From: Pseudomonadota bacterium | GTDB taxonomy: Bacteria > Pseudomonadota > Alphaproteobacteria > Micavibrionales > Micavibrionaceae | DNA: 10,156 nucleotides | Assembly: GCA_016198545.1 (NCBI GenBank) | Contig: JACQIJ010000174.1 | Span: 1 to 10,156, forward strand | Direction: 5' to 3' | In this document: piece after piece, positions 1-7,387 of the stretch | How positions within the stretch are numbered: the stretch's first letter is position 1 | How the letters are laid out: every line of letters begins with the position of its first letter | The notes under the pieces: generated by a model | Database searches by the model: none | Seen by the model: the letters and a program-made list of their open reading frames with translations, nothing else | What the model was told of the DNA's origin: nothing | Made by a program: the position numbers and the translations under genes

Positions 1-133
1 CTGCACGTCAAATACCACCAGCTTGGGGTCGCCCTGCTTCGGATCAGGATAGGCCCCCGTCGCAGCCTGGGCGATCCCCACGATCGCCTTGTCGCGCCCG
101 GTGTGGTAGACGAGCACCGGGTCGCCGCTGCGG
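1..133 (-). CDS. EVE-domain protein, internal fragment (partial at both ends)
   Basis: Read on the minus strand this stretch is open throughout and encodes about 44 residues, including GDPVLVYHTGRDKAIVGIAQ, then AYPDP, then LVVFDVQ. This is the central signature of EVE (PUA-like) domains: a GD-x-V-L-x-Y-H-T-G strand, a KAIVGIA strand and the Y-P-D-P turn. EVE proteins are small and are thought to bind modified bases in nucleic acids. The fragment runs off the window at position 1. Homology stops at about 133, where recG sequence begins on the other strand, so neither terminus is present. By eye it is more GC-rich than the DNA that follows. It was recognised from motif memory, without an alignment. 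It is probably foreign to this locus, because the same junction cuts both this gene and recG. Confidence 0.6.
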
Positions 134-1357
134 ATGCTGCGGCTTCTGCAGGGTGATGTCGGCAGCGGCAAAACTGTCGTGGCCACGCTGGCAATGCTCA
201 ATGCCATCGAATGCGGCGCGCAGGCGGCAATGATGGCGCCCACTGAAATCCTTGCCCGCCAGCACGCGGAAGGCTTAAAACCGTGGCTGGAAGCAGCGGG
301 CGTTACATATGCTGTCCTGACCGGCCGCAACAAGGACAAAGAGCGCGAAGAAATTATTGCCCGCATCGCCGACGGCGCAACCCGAATAATTATCGGTACG
401 CACGCATTATTTCAGGAAGACGTACAATTTCACGATCTTGGCCTTTCCGTTGTCGATGAACAACACCGCTTCGGCGTGCACCAGCGTTTGATGCTGGCCG
501 CCAAGGGAAAAGGGTCCGATGTTTTGGTTATGACGGCGACGCCGATTCCACGTACGCTAACGCTGACGGCCTATGGCGACATGGACGGCAGCCGCCTCGA
601 TGAAAAGCCACCGGGCCGCAAGCCGGTCGATACGCGCCTTATTTCCATCGGTCATCTTGAACAGATGGCCGATGGCCTCGCGCGGCAGATCAAGGAAGGC
701 GCGCGGACTTACTGGGTCTGCCCGCTGGTGGAAGAATCCGAAGCGCTCGACCTTGCCGCCGCGCAGGAACGCTATGAAATCCTGCAGGCGCAGTTTGGAA
801 ACCGTGTCGGCCTTGTCCACGGCCGGATGAAGCCGCGAGAAAAAGACGAGGTGATGGGAAAATTCGCAAGTGGCGAAATTGATATTCTTGTCGCCACGAC
901 CGTCATAGAAGTCGGCGTTAACGTGCCGGAAGCAACGATCATGGTGATCGAACACGCGGAACGCTTCGGGCTTGCGCAACTGCACCAATTGCGCGGCCGG
1001 GTCGGGCGCAGCGGCGATAAATCGTATTGCTTCCTGATCTATTCCGGCCCGTTGGGCAAGACGGCAAAGGAACGCCTGATGACCATGCGCAACACGGAGG
1101 ACGGTTTCCTGATCGCGGAAATGGACCTGAAACTGCGCGGCGCGGGAGATATTCTCGGCACGAAGCAAAGCGGCGAAATGACCTTCCGGCTTGCGGAGTT
1201 GTCTGCGCACGAAGAATTGCTGGAAGCAGCGCGGGATGACGCCCGGCTCATTATAGAGAAAGACCCGGATTTAAGAACAGAGCGGGGGCAAGCTTTACGA
1301 ACATTGCTGTACCTGTTTGAACGGGATCAGGCGATCCAAAACCTGCGGTCCGGATAA
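134..1357 (+). CDS. recG: ATP-dependent DNA helicase RecG, C-terminal helicase part (5' truncated)
   Basis: RecG remodels stalled replication forks and Holliday junctions using ATP. The 407 visible residues hold the full helicase motor: Walker A GDVGSGKT (7-14), motif Ia APTEILARQH, the DEQH box in DEQHRFGV (108-115), motif III TATPIPRTL (134-142), and motif VI QLRGRVGRSG (285-294). The C-terminal TRG region follows, with LKLRGAGDILGTKQSG at about 332-347. The C-terminus looks native, ending in LLYLFERD plus a short tail. Family members are about 690-700 residues, with Walker A near residue 280-290, so the N-terminal wedge (OB-fold) domain is missing. The ATG at 134 is an internal Met of the usual R-M-L-R-L-L-Q-G-D run. 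The same frame is closed by TAG at 50-52 and 107-109, and no ribosome binding site precedes it. Intact recG would not begin here. Without the wedge domain the product could not act as RecG. Confidence 0.93.
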   Translation: MLRLLQGDVGSGKTVVATLAMLNAIECGAQAAMMAPTEILARQHAEGLKPWLEAAGVTYAVLTGRNKDKEREEIIARIADGATRIIIGTHALFQEDVQFHDLGLSVVDEQHRFGVHQRLMLAAKGKGSDVLVMTATPIPRTLTLTAYGDMDGSRLDEKPPGRKPVDTRLISIGHLEQMADGLARQIKEGARTYWVCPLVEESEALDLAAAQERYEILQAQFGNRVGLVHGRMKPREKDEVMGKFASGEIDILVATTVIEVGVNVPEATIMVIEHAERFGLAQLHQLRGRVGRSGDKSYCFLIYSGPLGKTAKERLMTMRNTEDGFLIAEMDLKLRGAGDILGTKQSGEMTFRLAELSAHEELLEAARDDARLIIEKDPDLRTERGQALRTLLYLFERDQAIQNLRSG

Positions 1358-1488
1358 ATTGTTATTTTTCAAATAGTTATATAATTCATACTTGTCTCTG
1401 TTTTGTTTTATGTATAATTTATTGCATTTTCTACCCCCATGCTATACATTTTCTCCACACGAAGCATTCGAAAGAAGGGCTAAATAAA
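1358..1488 (+). promoter_or_regulatory. AT-rich intergenic region with candidate promoters
   Basis: This 131-bp gap is strikingly AT-rich compared with the flanking genes and contains three promoter-like elements on the plus strand. Perfect TATAAT boxes lie at 1380-1385 and 1413-1418. Each has a TTG-type -35 (TTGTTA at 1359-1364, TTGTCT at 1392-1397), but with a short 15-bp spacer. A third, TATACA at 1443-1448, carries an extended -10 TG (1440-1441) and would give a leader of roughly 35 nt. I cannot tell which is used. A good Shine-Dalgarno sequence, GAAGGG at 1474-1479, sits 9 nt before the ATG at 1489. No hairpin followed by a T-run was found, so a recG terminator is not evident. Confidence 0.4.
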
Positions 1489-2805
1489 ATGGAATTTCTT
1501 TGGAAAAAAAGAAAAGACGATCAGTCGTATGCCGGTTTCGTAGCCGCGCAGGCTGCGCCCGCCGCGCCTGAAAAAAAGACGCACAGAGCACAGAGCATAC
1601 CCCCCCCGCCGGCCGACAACAAGGCCGCGCATGAAATGACCTTCCTTGAAATTCTGGCCGCCTTTTACGACGTGAATGCCGATTATTTCAACAACGACTG
1701 GAAATCGGTTCTGGAGCGGTTCACGTTGACCCCTGATGCAACGCAGTGGAGTCAAAAGAACGACTCCTTGCCGCTGATCGTTCAGCTTATGGCAGGGACG
1801 CAGAAAACCCTGACCGTGACGCGCGACAGCGTGACGGTTCCGAACCTGTCCCTTGACAGAGATGCCGAAGAAGCCATGAAAGCAGCCATTGAGATGGCCA
1901 TACTTGCCAGGGCAAACCCGGCGATGGCAAACGGCGTGGAACTTGTGGGAACGGATGAGGAAAAAGCCGTTCTCGCTGCCGCGGCCGCTGTCGTGGGTCT
2001 GCAAGTCAAAAATCCGCCGCATCTTGACGACGGCATCAAGGCTTTGGCTCAAAAAACAGCCTCGCAACTCAAGGCCAGTATAAACGCATCATCTTCCTCG
2101 AAGCCGGCCCTGCAACCGGAAGCCAGCAAAGAAGAGCAGGCAACGGATAAAACAGACCATGATGAGCCGTTTGATTCCCTCGATGACGAGTTCAAAAAGA
2201 GGCTTGTGAAATATTTTAACGATCAGAACGTCCTTGGCGGCATGAAACCGCCTGAAGAAGAAGAGATTCGCAAAACATGGGACGACGCCCCTCCGGAAGC
2301 AAGGAGAAACTTCGTTGAAAGAGAACTCCCCGTGAGAGAAAAAGCCATGAAGGAAGAATTCGAAATGCGCGCGCGGACGGAAAAGGTCGAACAGGAAAAG
2401 CGCGACGAGCTTGCGCGCGCCCTGAGCATGCCGCGCAACGTGCTGACCGACCCTCTGCCGGCCGCCATTGTCGACATCCTTAGACAGAGCGATATAGAGA
2501 CGGATCTTTATCAAAAGATAAAGACAGACATCCTTAAGGAACCGGAGCCAGAGGACAGGCGCAAAAGCCGGGTCAGTTCTGCCTCCGTAAAGAAACTCCT
2601 CGATGAAAAGTACAAAATCCCGGGGGATATGAGAGAGAAGACAAAAACCATCCTTGCCGCCCTTGAACAGGAAGGAATCGTAAGGATGTCGGGATCGAAC
2701 CGCCGCGTTATTCTGGTGCGGCCGAACGGCATGCTGATCCCATCGCAAACGGACGCCGCCGCAACGGCATCAAAAGGCCAGCCTGTTACGGCGCAGCCTG
2801 CGTAG
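1489..2805 (+). CDS. hypothetical soluble protein, possible LPD7-like segment and C-terminal winged helix
   Basis: I do not recognise this 438-residue protein as a named family. It has no signal peptide, membrane segment or cysteine. The N-terminus is basic (WKKRKDD) and followed by an Ala/Pro/Lys-rich linker to about residue 48. Residues 49-80 look like a short folded or helical part. Residues 124-176 form a helix-strand-helix-strand unit, with GVELVGTDEEKAVLAAAA followed by GLQVKNP. It resembles the small LPD7 domain of polyvalent proteins and relaxase-associated proteins, judged by pattern only. An acidic, Ser-rich linker spans 195-230, and a charged helical or coiled region spans about 230-350. 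Residues 361-410 (VKKLLDEKY, then LAALEQEGIV, then a basic turn and VILV) look like a winged helix-turn-helix. It has a clear Shine-Dalgarno sequence and its own AT-rich promoter region. It converges on the flagellar block, so it is probably not part of that operon. Confidence 0.75.
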   Translation: MEFLWKKRKDDQSYAGFVAAQAAPAAPEKKTHRAQSIPPPPADNKAAHEMTFLEILAAFYDVNADYFNNDWKSVLERFTLTPDATQWSQKNDSLPLIVQLMAGTQKTLTVTRDSVTVPNLSLDRDAEEAMKAAIEMAILARANPAMANGVELVGTDEEKAVLAAAAAVVGLQVKNPPHLDDGIKALAQKTASQLKASINASSSSKPALQPEASKEEQATDKTDHDEPFDSLDDEFKKRLVKYFNDQNVLGGMKPPEEEEIRKTWDDAPPEARRNFVERELPVREKAMKEEFEMRARTEKVEQEKRDELARALSMPRNVLTDPLPAAIVDILRQSDIETDLYQKIKTDILKEPEPEDRRKSRVSSASVKKLLDEKYKIPGDMREKTKTILAALEQEGIVRMSGSNRRVILVRPNGMLIPSQTDAAATASKGQPVTAQPA

Positions 2806-2814
2806 GGCGCCCGT

Positions 2815-5706
2815 CTAGTTGGAAGCCTCGCTGCTGCGGAAGCTTTCAAGAAAGTCCTTGAAAATGTCGACTTCACCGACAAGCGTTTCCAGCGTCTTGC
2901 GATCGGCCAGAAGCGCGCTTTTACGCTGGCGCGTCACGACATCGAAGAGATTCGATTTGCTCGTCTTTTCCATCAGATCGCCGTAACGCTTGCGCATGTT
3001 CGCCAGCGCAACGCGGTTTCCCGACAAATTCAGCGCAATGGCGCGGTTTAAAACCAGTTCGGCCTGCTTTTCCGTCAGGGGGCGGCTCAGATCGAGCACT
3101 TCATCCAGTATCAGGTCATCAAGCGCCTCAGCCGCGTCCTCCCATAACCCGGATTGCCACGCGATATCGGCGCGCAAAAGGTTCACGTCGTGCGACGGTT
3201 CGAAAGACGACAGCATGGCTATGGCCTCCTCCGTCTTGTCCATCTGCGCAAGCGCGCGGGCGCGCATGATTTCCAGGCGATGCAGTTTGGATTTTGAATC
3301 GCCGGAAGCATCCTGCGCATAAATCTCCTTTGCGGTATCGATGGATTTTATGGCTTCATCCGGCTTTTTATTCAAGAGCTGTATGGCTGCGAGCCGCATG
3401 GCGACGCGCGCCTTCTCCGCGCCCTGAATGCGGTATTCGACCTGATGCTTCAGTATGTCGGATGCGCGCCCCAGAAGATCTGCTTCGACGACGCGTTCCG
3501 CCATTTGCTGTACAAGACGGTTCCCAGAATCCCCCGGAGGCGTCAGTTCCCTGAACTCTTCATAGATGGTGACGACGTCAAGCGGCGATATTTCCTTATC
3601 CTCCATCAGGAAGTACTGAAATCTTTCCGTCATATAAGCCGTAATTTCTCTGCCTATATCGGAGTCGGGGCTCATACTGACCGCATCGCGCAAAATCGTA
3701 AACCCCTTGAGATAACGTCGATCTTCCAGATAAAGCTTGCCCAGCATAAAATTTATTTGCGCTTCAAGCTCGTCTCCGCGCCACGCATAGCGCAATCCTT
3801 CCAGGCGATCTATCGCTTTTTCCCTATCAATACTGCCCTTCTGCAGCTGCAGCATTGTCAGGGCAAGCCCAGCCTTCGCGCGATAAAGATCGTCCCTGCC
3901 GTCGATGAGAGATTCCCATATTTTTTTTGCGGAATCGGAATCCCCTTTCTGCCTCTGAGACTCGCCGCGCAGATAGTCAAGGCTGGCTGAAGTCCACGAC
4001 TTCAGCCTCGCGCGATCCTTCTCCAGGACAGAAAGTATTTTATCAGCCGGTTCGACGTCGCCTGCACGCAGGAAAATTTCCGCCGATTTCAACCCTATCT
4101 TCTCAAGAAGAGCCGGCGGATATCCGACAAGAACGGATAAATCCTTAGGCATTGCTTTGTAAGCCTGCTGCCAATCCTCAAGCCACGCAAAAGAAAAAGC
4201 GCGCCAGTAATCGAGCTCTGTATATTCCTGCAAATCCGGCGATAAAAGTTCTTGCGCCGCAAGCTCGAATTTACCCGCCAGAGCATAAGCGGCGCCCTGC
4301 AATGCCTTGAATTCAACGCCATCCGCAACAGCAGGCAACTCCGCCGCCGCAAAAGAAAGAAGCCCTATCGCTTCCTGACCGCGATCGTTCGCTATATTCA
4401 TTTTTGCCAGCGTAATCGTATCCTGAACCCGTCCGTTCTTGTCCTTAACGGCCGTTCCGCTCATCAAAATTCTCTGGTTCTGGTCAAGAGCCTGCAAACC
4501 GCCCATCATCCAACGATCAAAATCATATATTTTACGGATATGATGTTCAGTATCCCGGGGTTCTTCTATAACGGATTCGGCCACTTCCTGGCGCATCATG
4601 CGGCGGCTTATATCCTTCAGCCGCGCCATCGCCAAACCACCGACACGGGTTATCTGCACACCGTTGCCGGTCAGATTAATCTGAAGATCGTCCGTCCGCG
4701 GAAGAATCGCCATACCGACACCGGACGCTGCCGTTTCAAAGTCGACGAAGCGGCGCGGCTGGCCGGAAAACTGCCCCGACGCCTGCATCGTGACAACTTT
4801 TAATATGGATCCCGTATCGGGATCAGGGAGGTCTATAACTTTCGTTGCGCCGGTCAACGGCCAGAAGACCGTCCCGCCGCGTACGGTCTCCGTCTCAGAA
4901 AAAACCCTTTCGGGGTCCACAGCCTTTACAGGACGGCGCGCCGGCGACACAACAATGCGCCATATCAATCCGCCGCCCTCGCCATATATATTCATGTCCG
5001 TATCCGCAGGCATGTCCGCTCTGAAAGCTACGCCGCCGCTCAGCTCGAACCGTTTGAACGGAGAAAACCTGTCTGCCTGCGGCCCTGTAATCTCCGGCGC
5101 AGCGCGGACATCCGGCTTATCCAGAACGATCCATATGCTGCCATTGCGCCTGAACGCCGCCAGTCCTACGGCTTCCGTTAAAGACATCGCTATAACATGC
5201 GCATCTACATCGGGCACAACTTGCTCGATTGCGCTCTTCTCTGCCGGTTTGAACGGATCACCTTCCCTTTTTACCGGCTCGACGGGCGCTGCCTTAACCG
5301 GGGAATGCGACTGAGAGACCTGTGGCTTGTTGCCGTTGGCTGCTGCGGATGTATAAATATCCAGGACGATACGATTTCCAACGGTAAAGTGCCTGAACTT
5401 CGCCCCGGAAGGAACAGAGAGACCTATACGCAAATTTTCTCCTGCCGCCGAAACCTGCTTCGGAACACCAACCCCATTTTTTTCTTCAACCCCCTTTGCA
5501 TCAAGATCCGCAGCGCGACCAAAGGAAAGAGACAGGGTTCCGTCCGCGTCTTCTTTAACCCCGTAGGAAACAAGGGAGGACCAATCAAATACCAGACGCA
5601 CATAGCCCTCATGATCCCCCGCGCGAACAACCACAGTTTCCGCGGCGAGCGCCGGAACGGAAAAAATCATCAGAAAAGACAGGCTGTAAAGAAAAAATCT
5701 AATCAT
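2815..5706 (-). CDS. large exported TPR-repeat protein at the end of the flagellar motor gene run
   Basis: The product is 963 residues. An N-terminal signal peptide (hydrophobic 4-20, likely cleavage after PALA, residue 21) indicates export to the periplasm. Residues 22-120 are beta-rich, with GYVRLVFDW and GNRIVLDIY, and recall AMIN-type beta domains. A Pro/Lys-rich linker covers about 121-165, and a second beta-rich region about 166-365. From about 395 to 935 the protein is almost entirely helical, with TPR-like repeats showing the Ala/Gly/Leu and Y-x-x-A spacing, for example GAAYALAGKFELAAQELL and VLNRAIALNLSGN. There is no membrane anchor other than the leader. The ATG at 5706 has no convincing Shine-Dalgarno sequence. 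It is 68 bp after the motB stop, so it is probably in the same transcript. The domain plan of exported beta domain plus helical superhelix resembles the Campylobacter and Helicobacter stator scaffold PflA, but I see no sequence homology. Its role is unknown; a periplasmic motor or stator scaffold is the inference. Confidence 0.85.
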   Translation of the reverse strand: MIRFFLYSLSFLMIFSVPALAAETVVVRAGDHEGYVRLVFDWSSLVSYGVKEDADGTLSLSFGRAADLDAKGVEEKNGVGVPKQVSAAGENLRIGLSVPSGAKFRHFTVGNRIVLDIYTSAAANGNKPQVSQSHSPVKAAPVEPVKREGDPFKPAEKSAIEQVVPDVDAHVIAMSLTEAVGLAAFRRNGSIWIVLDKPDVRAAPEITGPQADRFSPFKRFELSGGVAFRADMPADTDMNIYGEGGGLIWRIVVSPARRPVKAVDPERVFSETETVRGGTVFWPLTGATKVIDLPDPDTGSILKVVTMQASGQFSGQPRRFVDFETAASGVGMAILPRTDDLQINLTGNGVQITRVGGLAMARLKDISRRMMRQEVAESVIEEPRDTEHHIRKIYDFDRWMMGGLQALDQNQRILMSGTAVKDKNGRVQDTITLAKMNIANDRGQEAIGLLSFAAAELPAVADGVEFKALQGAAYALAGKFELAAQELLSPDLQEYTELDYWRAFSFAWLEDWQQAYKAMPKDLSVLVGYPPALLEKIGLKSAEIFLRAGDVEPADKILSVLEKDRARLKSWTSASLDYLRGESQRQKGDSDSAKKIWESLIDGRDDLYRAKAGLALTMLQLQKGSIDREKAIDRLEGLRYAWRGDELEAQINFMLGKLYLEDRRYLKGFTILRDAVSMSPDSDIGREITAYMTERFQYFLMEDKEISPLDVVTIYEEFRELTPPGDSGNRLVQQMAERVVEADLLGRASDILKHQVEYRIQGAEKARVAMRLAAIQLLNKKPDEAIKSIDTAKEIYAQDASGDSKSKLHRLEIMRARALAQMDKTEEAIAMLSSFEPSHDVNLLRADIAWQSGLWEDAAEALDDLILDEVLDLSRPLTEKQAELVLNRAIALNLSGNRVALANMRKRYGDLMEKTSKSNLFDVVTRQRKSALLADRKTLETLVGEVDIFKDFLESFRSSEASN

Positions 5707-5758
5707 GGGATAAATTTGACATATGTAAAATTTTGGCCTGTGCCGACAAGGCTCTTGC

Positions 5759-5774
5759 TATTGTACAATATTGT
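5759..5774. repeat. two overlapping palindromes between motB and the TPR gene
   Basis: TATTGTACAATA (5759-5770) is a perfect 12-bp palindrome. It overlaps a second perfect palindrome, ACAATATTGT (5765-5774), just beyond the motB stop. It could be an operator or a weak RNA fold; no known regulator motif was recognised. Confidence 0.4.
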
Positions 5775-6626
5775 TTACAGAGGCGGCAGGTCGAACAAAG
5801 GTTCTTTTTTACGCCCATCATGATTATAGATGACGATATCAACGCGGCGCGCCAGATCCATGCGCATATCCTCGTCAGTTATAGCCGACAGATCCTGATA
5901 ACGTCCGCTGGAATTTCCTATTATGTTAATTGTTTTCTCATACCCCACATCGTTCAGAACGCCGGCAACATTCGCAGCCCGCGCCAGAGACAATTCCCAG
6001 TTTGATTCGTAGGTCCTTTCCTGCCCTTGAAACGGACGCGGATCGGCATGTCCCCAGACTTCCACTTTATTCTTTATACGCGAAAGCGCACCGCCCAGCC
6101 CGTAAAGCGCGCGCGCACCCTTCTCGGAAATATCGGCGTTCCCCGGTTCAAACAGCAAATCCTGCGGCAGGGAGATGATAAGCATTCCCGGCTGTTCGAT
6201 AAATCGCGCGCCGGACAGATTTTCATTATCTTCGACCACAGATTCCATCAAAGCGCTGAGATACGAAATATCAAGCGCCCGGTCAAAATCGACGCGTTGC
6301 AGATTGAGCGCATCAACCGGCCCGCGGTTAAAAGAAGGGCCGTAGAACTTGTTAAGCTGACCGAAAAGAGCAGCGGTTATTTCACTCCATTCCTTATCCG
6401 CCGGCGTAGACATTGCAAAAAGCATCACAAAAAAGGTCAGCATCAGCGCAATTGTATCCGTAAAGGTTATAAGCCAGATGGGCGGACCGGACTGCTGAGA
6501 ATTTACATCGCCCATGCGCCTGCCGTACCGCCGCCTTGAGAACGCGCGCGCGGATGCTCCTCCAGATGTATCTATACCGGCAACGCCGGACGCGCCGCCG
6601 ACGCTATTGTCATTTCCCGCGCTCAT
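5775..6626 (-). CDS. motB: flagellar motor stator protein MotB (OmpA family)
   Basis: MotB pairs with MotA to form the ion-driven stator and anchors it to peptidoglycan. The 283-residue product has a Gly/Ser- and Arg-rich cytoplasmic N-terminus, then one membrane segment at about 50-72. The segment contains FTDTIALMLTFFVMLFAMS, in which Asp57 sits eight residues before the FF pair, the position of the ion-binding Asp of MotB/PomB. The C-terminal half (about 145-270) is an OmpA-like peptidoglycan-binding domain: VWGHADPRP, then SNWELSLARAANV, then ARRVDIVIYN. The start is placed at the ATG at 6626 because GGAG lies 8 nt upstream. An in-frame ATG at 6677 would overlap the upstream gene by 68 nt and has no supporting domain. 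With the chosen start the overlap is 17 nt, which suggests translational coupling. The partner motA is not in the window. Confidence 0.9.
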   Translation of the reverse strand: MSAGNDNSVGGASGVAGIDTSGGASARAFSRRRYGRRMGDVNSQQSGPPIWLITFTDTIALMLTFFVMLFAMSTPADKEWSEITAALFGQLNKFYGPSFNRGPVDALNLQRVDFDRALDISYLSALMESVVEDNENLSGARFIEQPGMLIISLPQDLLFEPGNADISEKGARALYGLGGALSRIKNKVEVWGHADPRPFQGQERTYESNWELSLARAANVAGVLNDVGYEKTINIIGNSSGRYQDLSAITDEDMRMDLARRVDIVIYNHDGRKKEPLFDLPPL

Positions 6627-7332
6627 GGCCACTCTCCAGGGGATTGAAAACGATATGAGGCCTGAAAAGCATCTCAACCGTTTCAGTATCCCCTTCCTTT
6701 ATCCCCATGCTAAGAAGTTTCGTCTGCAGCCCCGCAGATTCTATTTTTCCGGCAAGCCTTCCTGCGTTTTTCATGCCTGCATTCAATTTTTGCGGGTCCT
6801 TGTTCATCATCCGGGCGGGGTTGCCGCCTACATTAATATAAACATCCATCCTGTACGGATGCCCCGTCTGATCGTTTTTTAAAAGCGACACCAGCGCCGG
6901 CAGAAAAAACTCCTGCCCCCACCCCTTCTTTTCTCCCTTATCGCCCTTCTCCAGGTCCATGACGGCCGATGAAAAATCATCATAAGGGACGGATGCATAC
7001 ATCACCCCTTCACTTTTATCGACCTTGATTTTATTGGAAGGTATCTGGGAAGAAAAAAGATTCTGAATCTTGTCCAGAACATCGCCCTCATCCGTCGAAG
7101 AGTCCTCCGATGAAACGGTCGACGGCAGATCAATATCGGGATCGGTAAGATTGACCGCAAAAACGGATTCCAAGCTGCGCATGATATTACGCGCCCGGTT
7201 TTCTTCATAATCCGAAATGGAATTCAGAATAATAAAAAACGCAAGCAACATGACAAAAAGGGACAGAGCCATGAGTTGTCCCGCAACGGCTGCTGTGCCT
7301 CCTGTACTAACCCGGCGTCTGCGATTGCGCAT
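6610..7332 (-). CDS. degenerate MotB-like membrane protein (channel Asp absent)
   Basis: The 240-residue product has a very basic N-terminus (MRNRRRR) and one membrane segment at about 17-38, LMALSLFVMLLAFFIILNS, followed by a soluble, presumably periplasmic domain. The segment has the MotB layout, hydrophobic run then FF then L-N-S-I-S. When the FF pairs are aligned, the ion-binding Asp becomes Ser24. The C-terminal part (about 155-235) keeps a faint OmpA-like pattern (YRMDVYINVGG, N-A-G-M-K-N-A-G-R-L-A) but lacks the usual G-H-x-D and closing R-V motifs. A Ser/Asp/Glu-rich insert (about 70-90) lies after the membrane segment. The ATG at 7332 follows a CAGGG Shine-Dalgarno sequence. The gene sits between cheZ and motB and overlaps motB by 17 nt, so the two MotB-like proteins are probably made together. 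It could be a non-conducting stator partner or regulator. The family relationship is inferred from layout and position. Confidence 0.72.
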   Translation of the reverse strand: MRNRRRRVSTGGTAAVAGQLMALSLFVMLLAFFIILNSISDYEENRARNIMRSLESVFAVNLTDPDIDLPSTVSSEDSSTDEGDVLDKIQNLFSSQIPSNKIKVDKSEGVMYASVPYDDFSSAVMDLEKGDKGEKKGWGQEFFLPALVSLLKNDQTGHPYRMDVYINVGGNPARMMNKDPQKLNAGMKNAGRLAGKIESAGLQTKLLSMGIKEGDTETVEMLFRPHIVFNPLESGHERGK

Positions 7333-7387
7333 GGCGAATACCCTGATCTATACGGGCCGCCGGCAAAACGCTACCCTTGCGGCCCTT

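Noticed and set aside
557..1210. Minus-strand open frame of 217 codons inside recG
   Set aside because: It is antisense to clear RecG helicase motifs, and its translation shows no recognisable domain. It reflects codon bias of the real gene.
1600..1607. Run of eight C in the 438-residue gene, considered as a phase-variable tract or sequencing frameshift
   Set aside because: The frame is open on both sides and encodes a Pro run in a disordered linker. There is no sign that a shifted frame continues a better protein.
1480..2748. Two long minus-strand open frames (195 and 219 codons) opposite the 438-residue gene
   Set aside because: The plus-strand frame has a good Shine-Dalgarno sequence, spans the whole region and gives a plausible globular and helical protein. 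The antisense frames look Arg/Phe-rich and non-domain-like.
5736..5752. Possible intrinsic terminator hairpin between motB and the TPR gene
   Set aside because: On the minus strand a GCC/GGC stem with a bulge and TGT/ACA extension can be drawn. It has only six pairs and is followed by CAAAATTTT rather than a T-run, so it is too weak to call.
6627..6677. Upstream in-frame ATG at 6677 as an alternative start of motB, adding 17 residues
   Set aside because: The extension would overlap the upstream gene by 68 nt, and its sequence shows no MotB feature. The ATG at 6626 has a good Shine-Dalgarno sequence.
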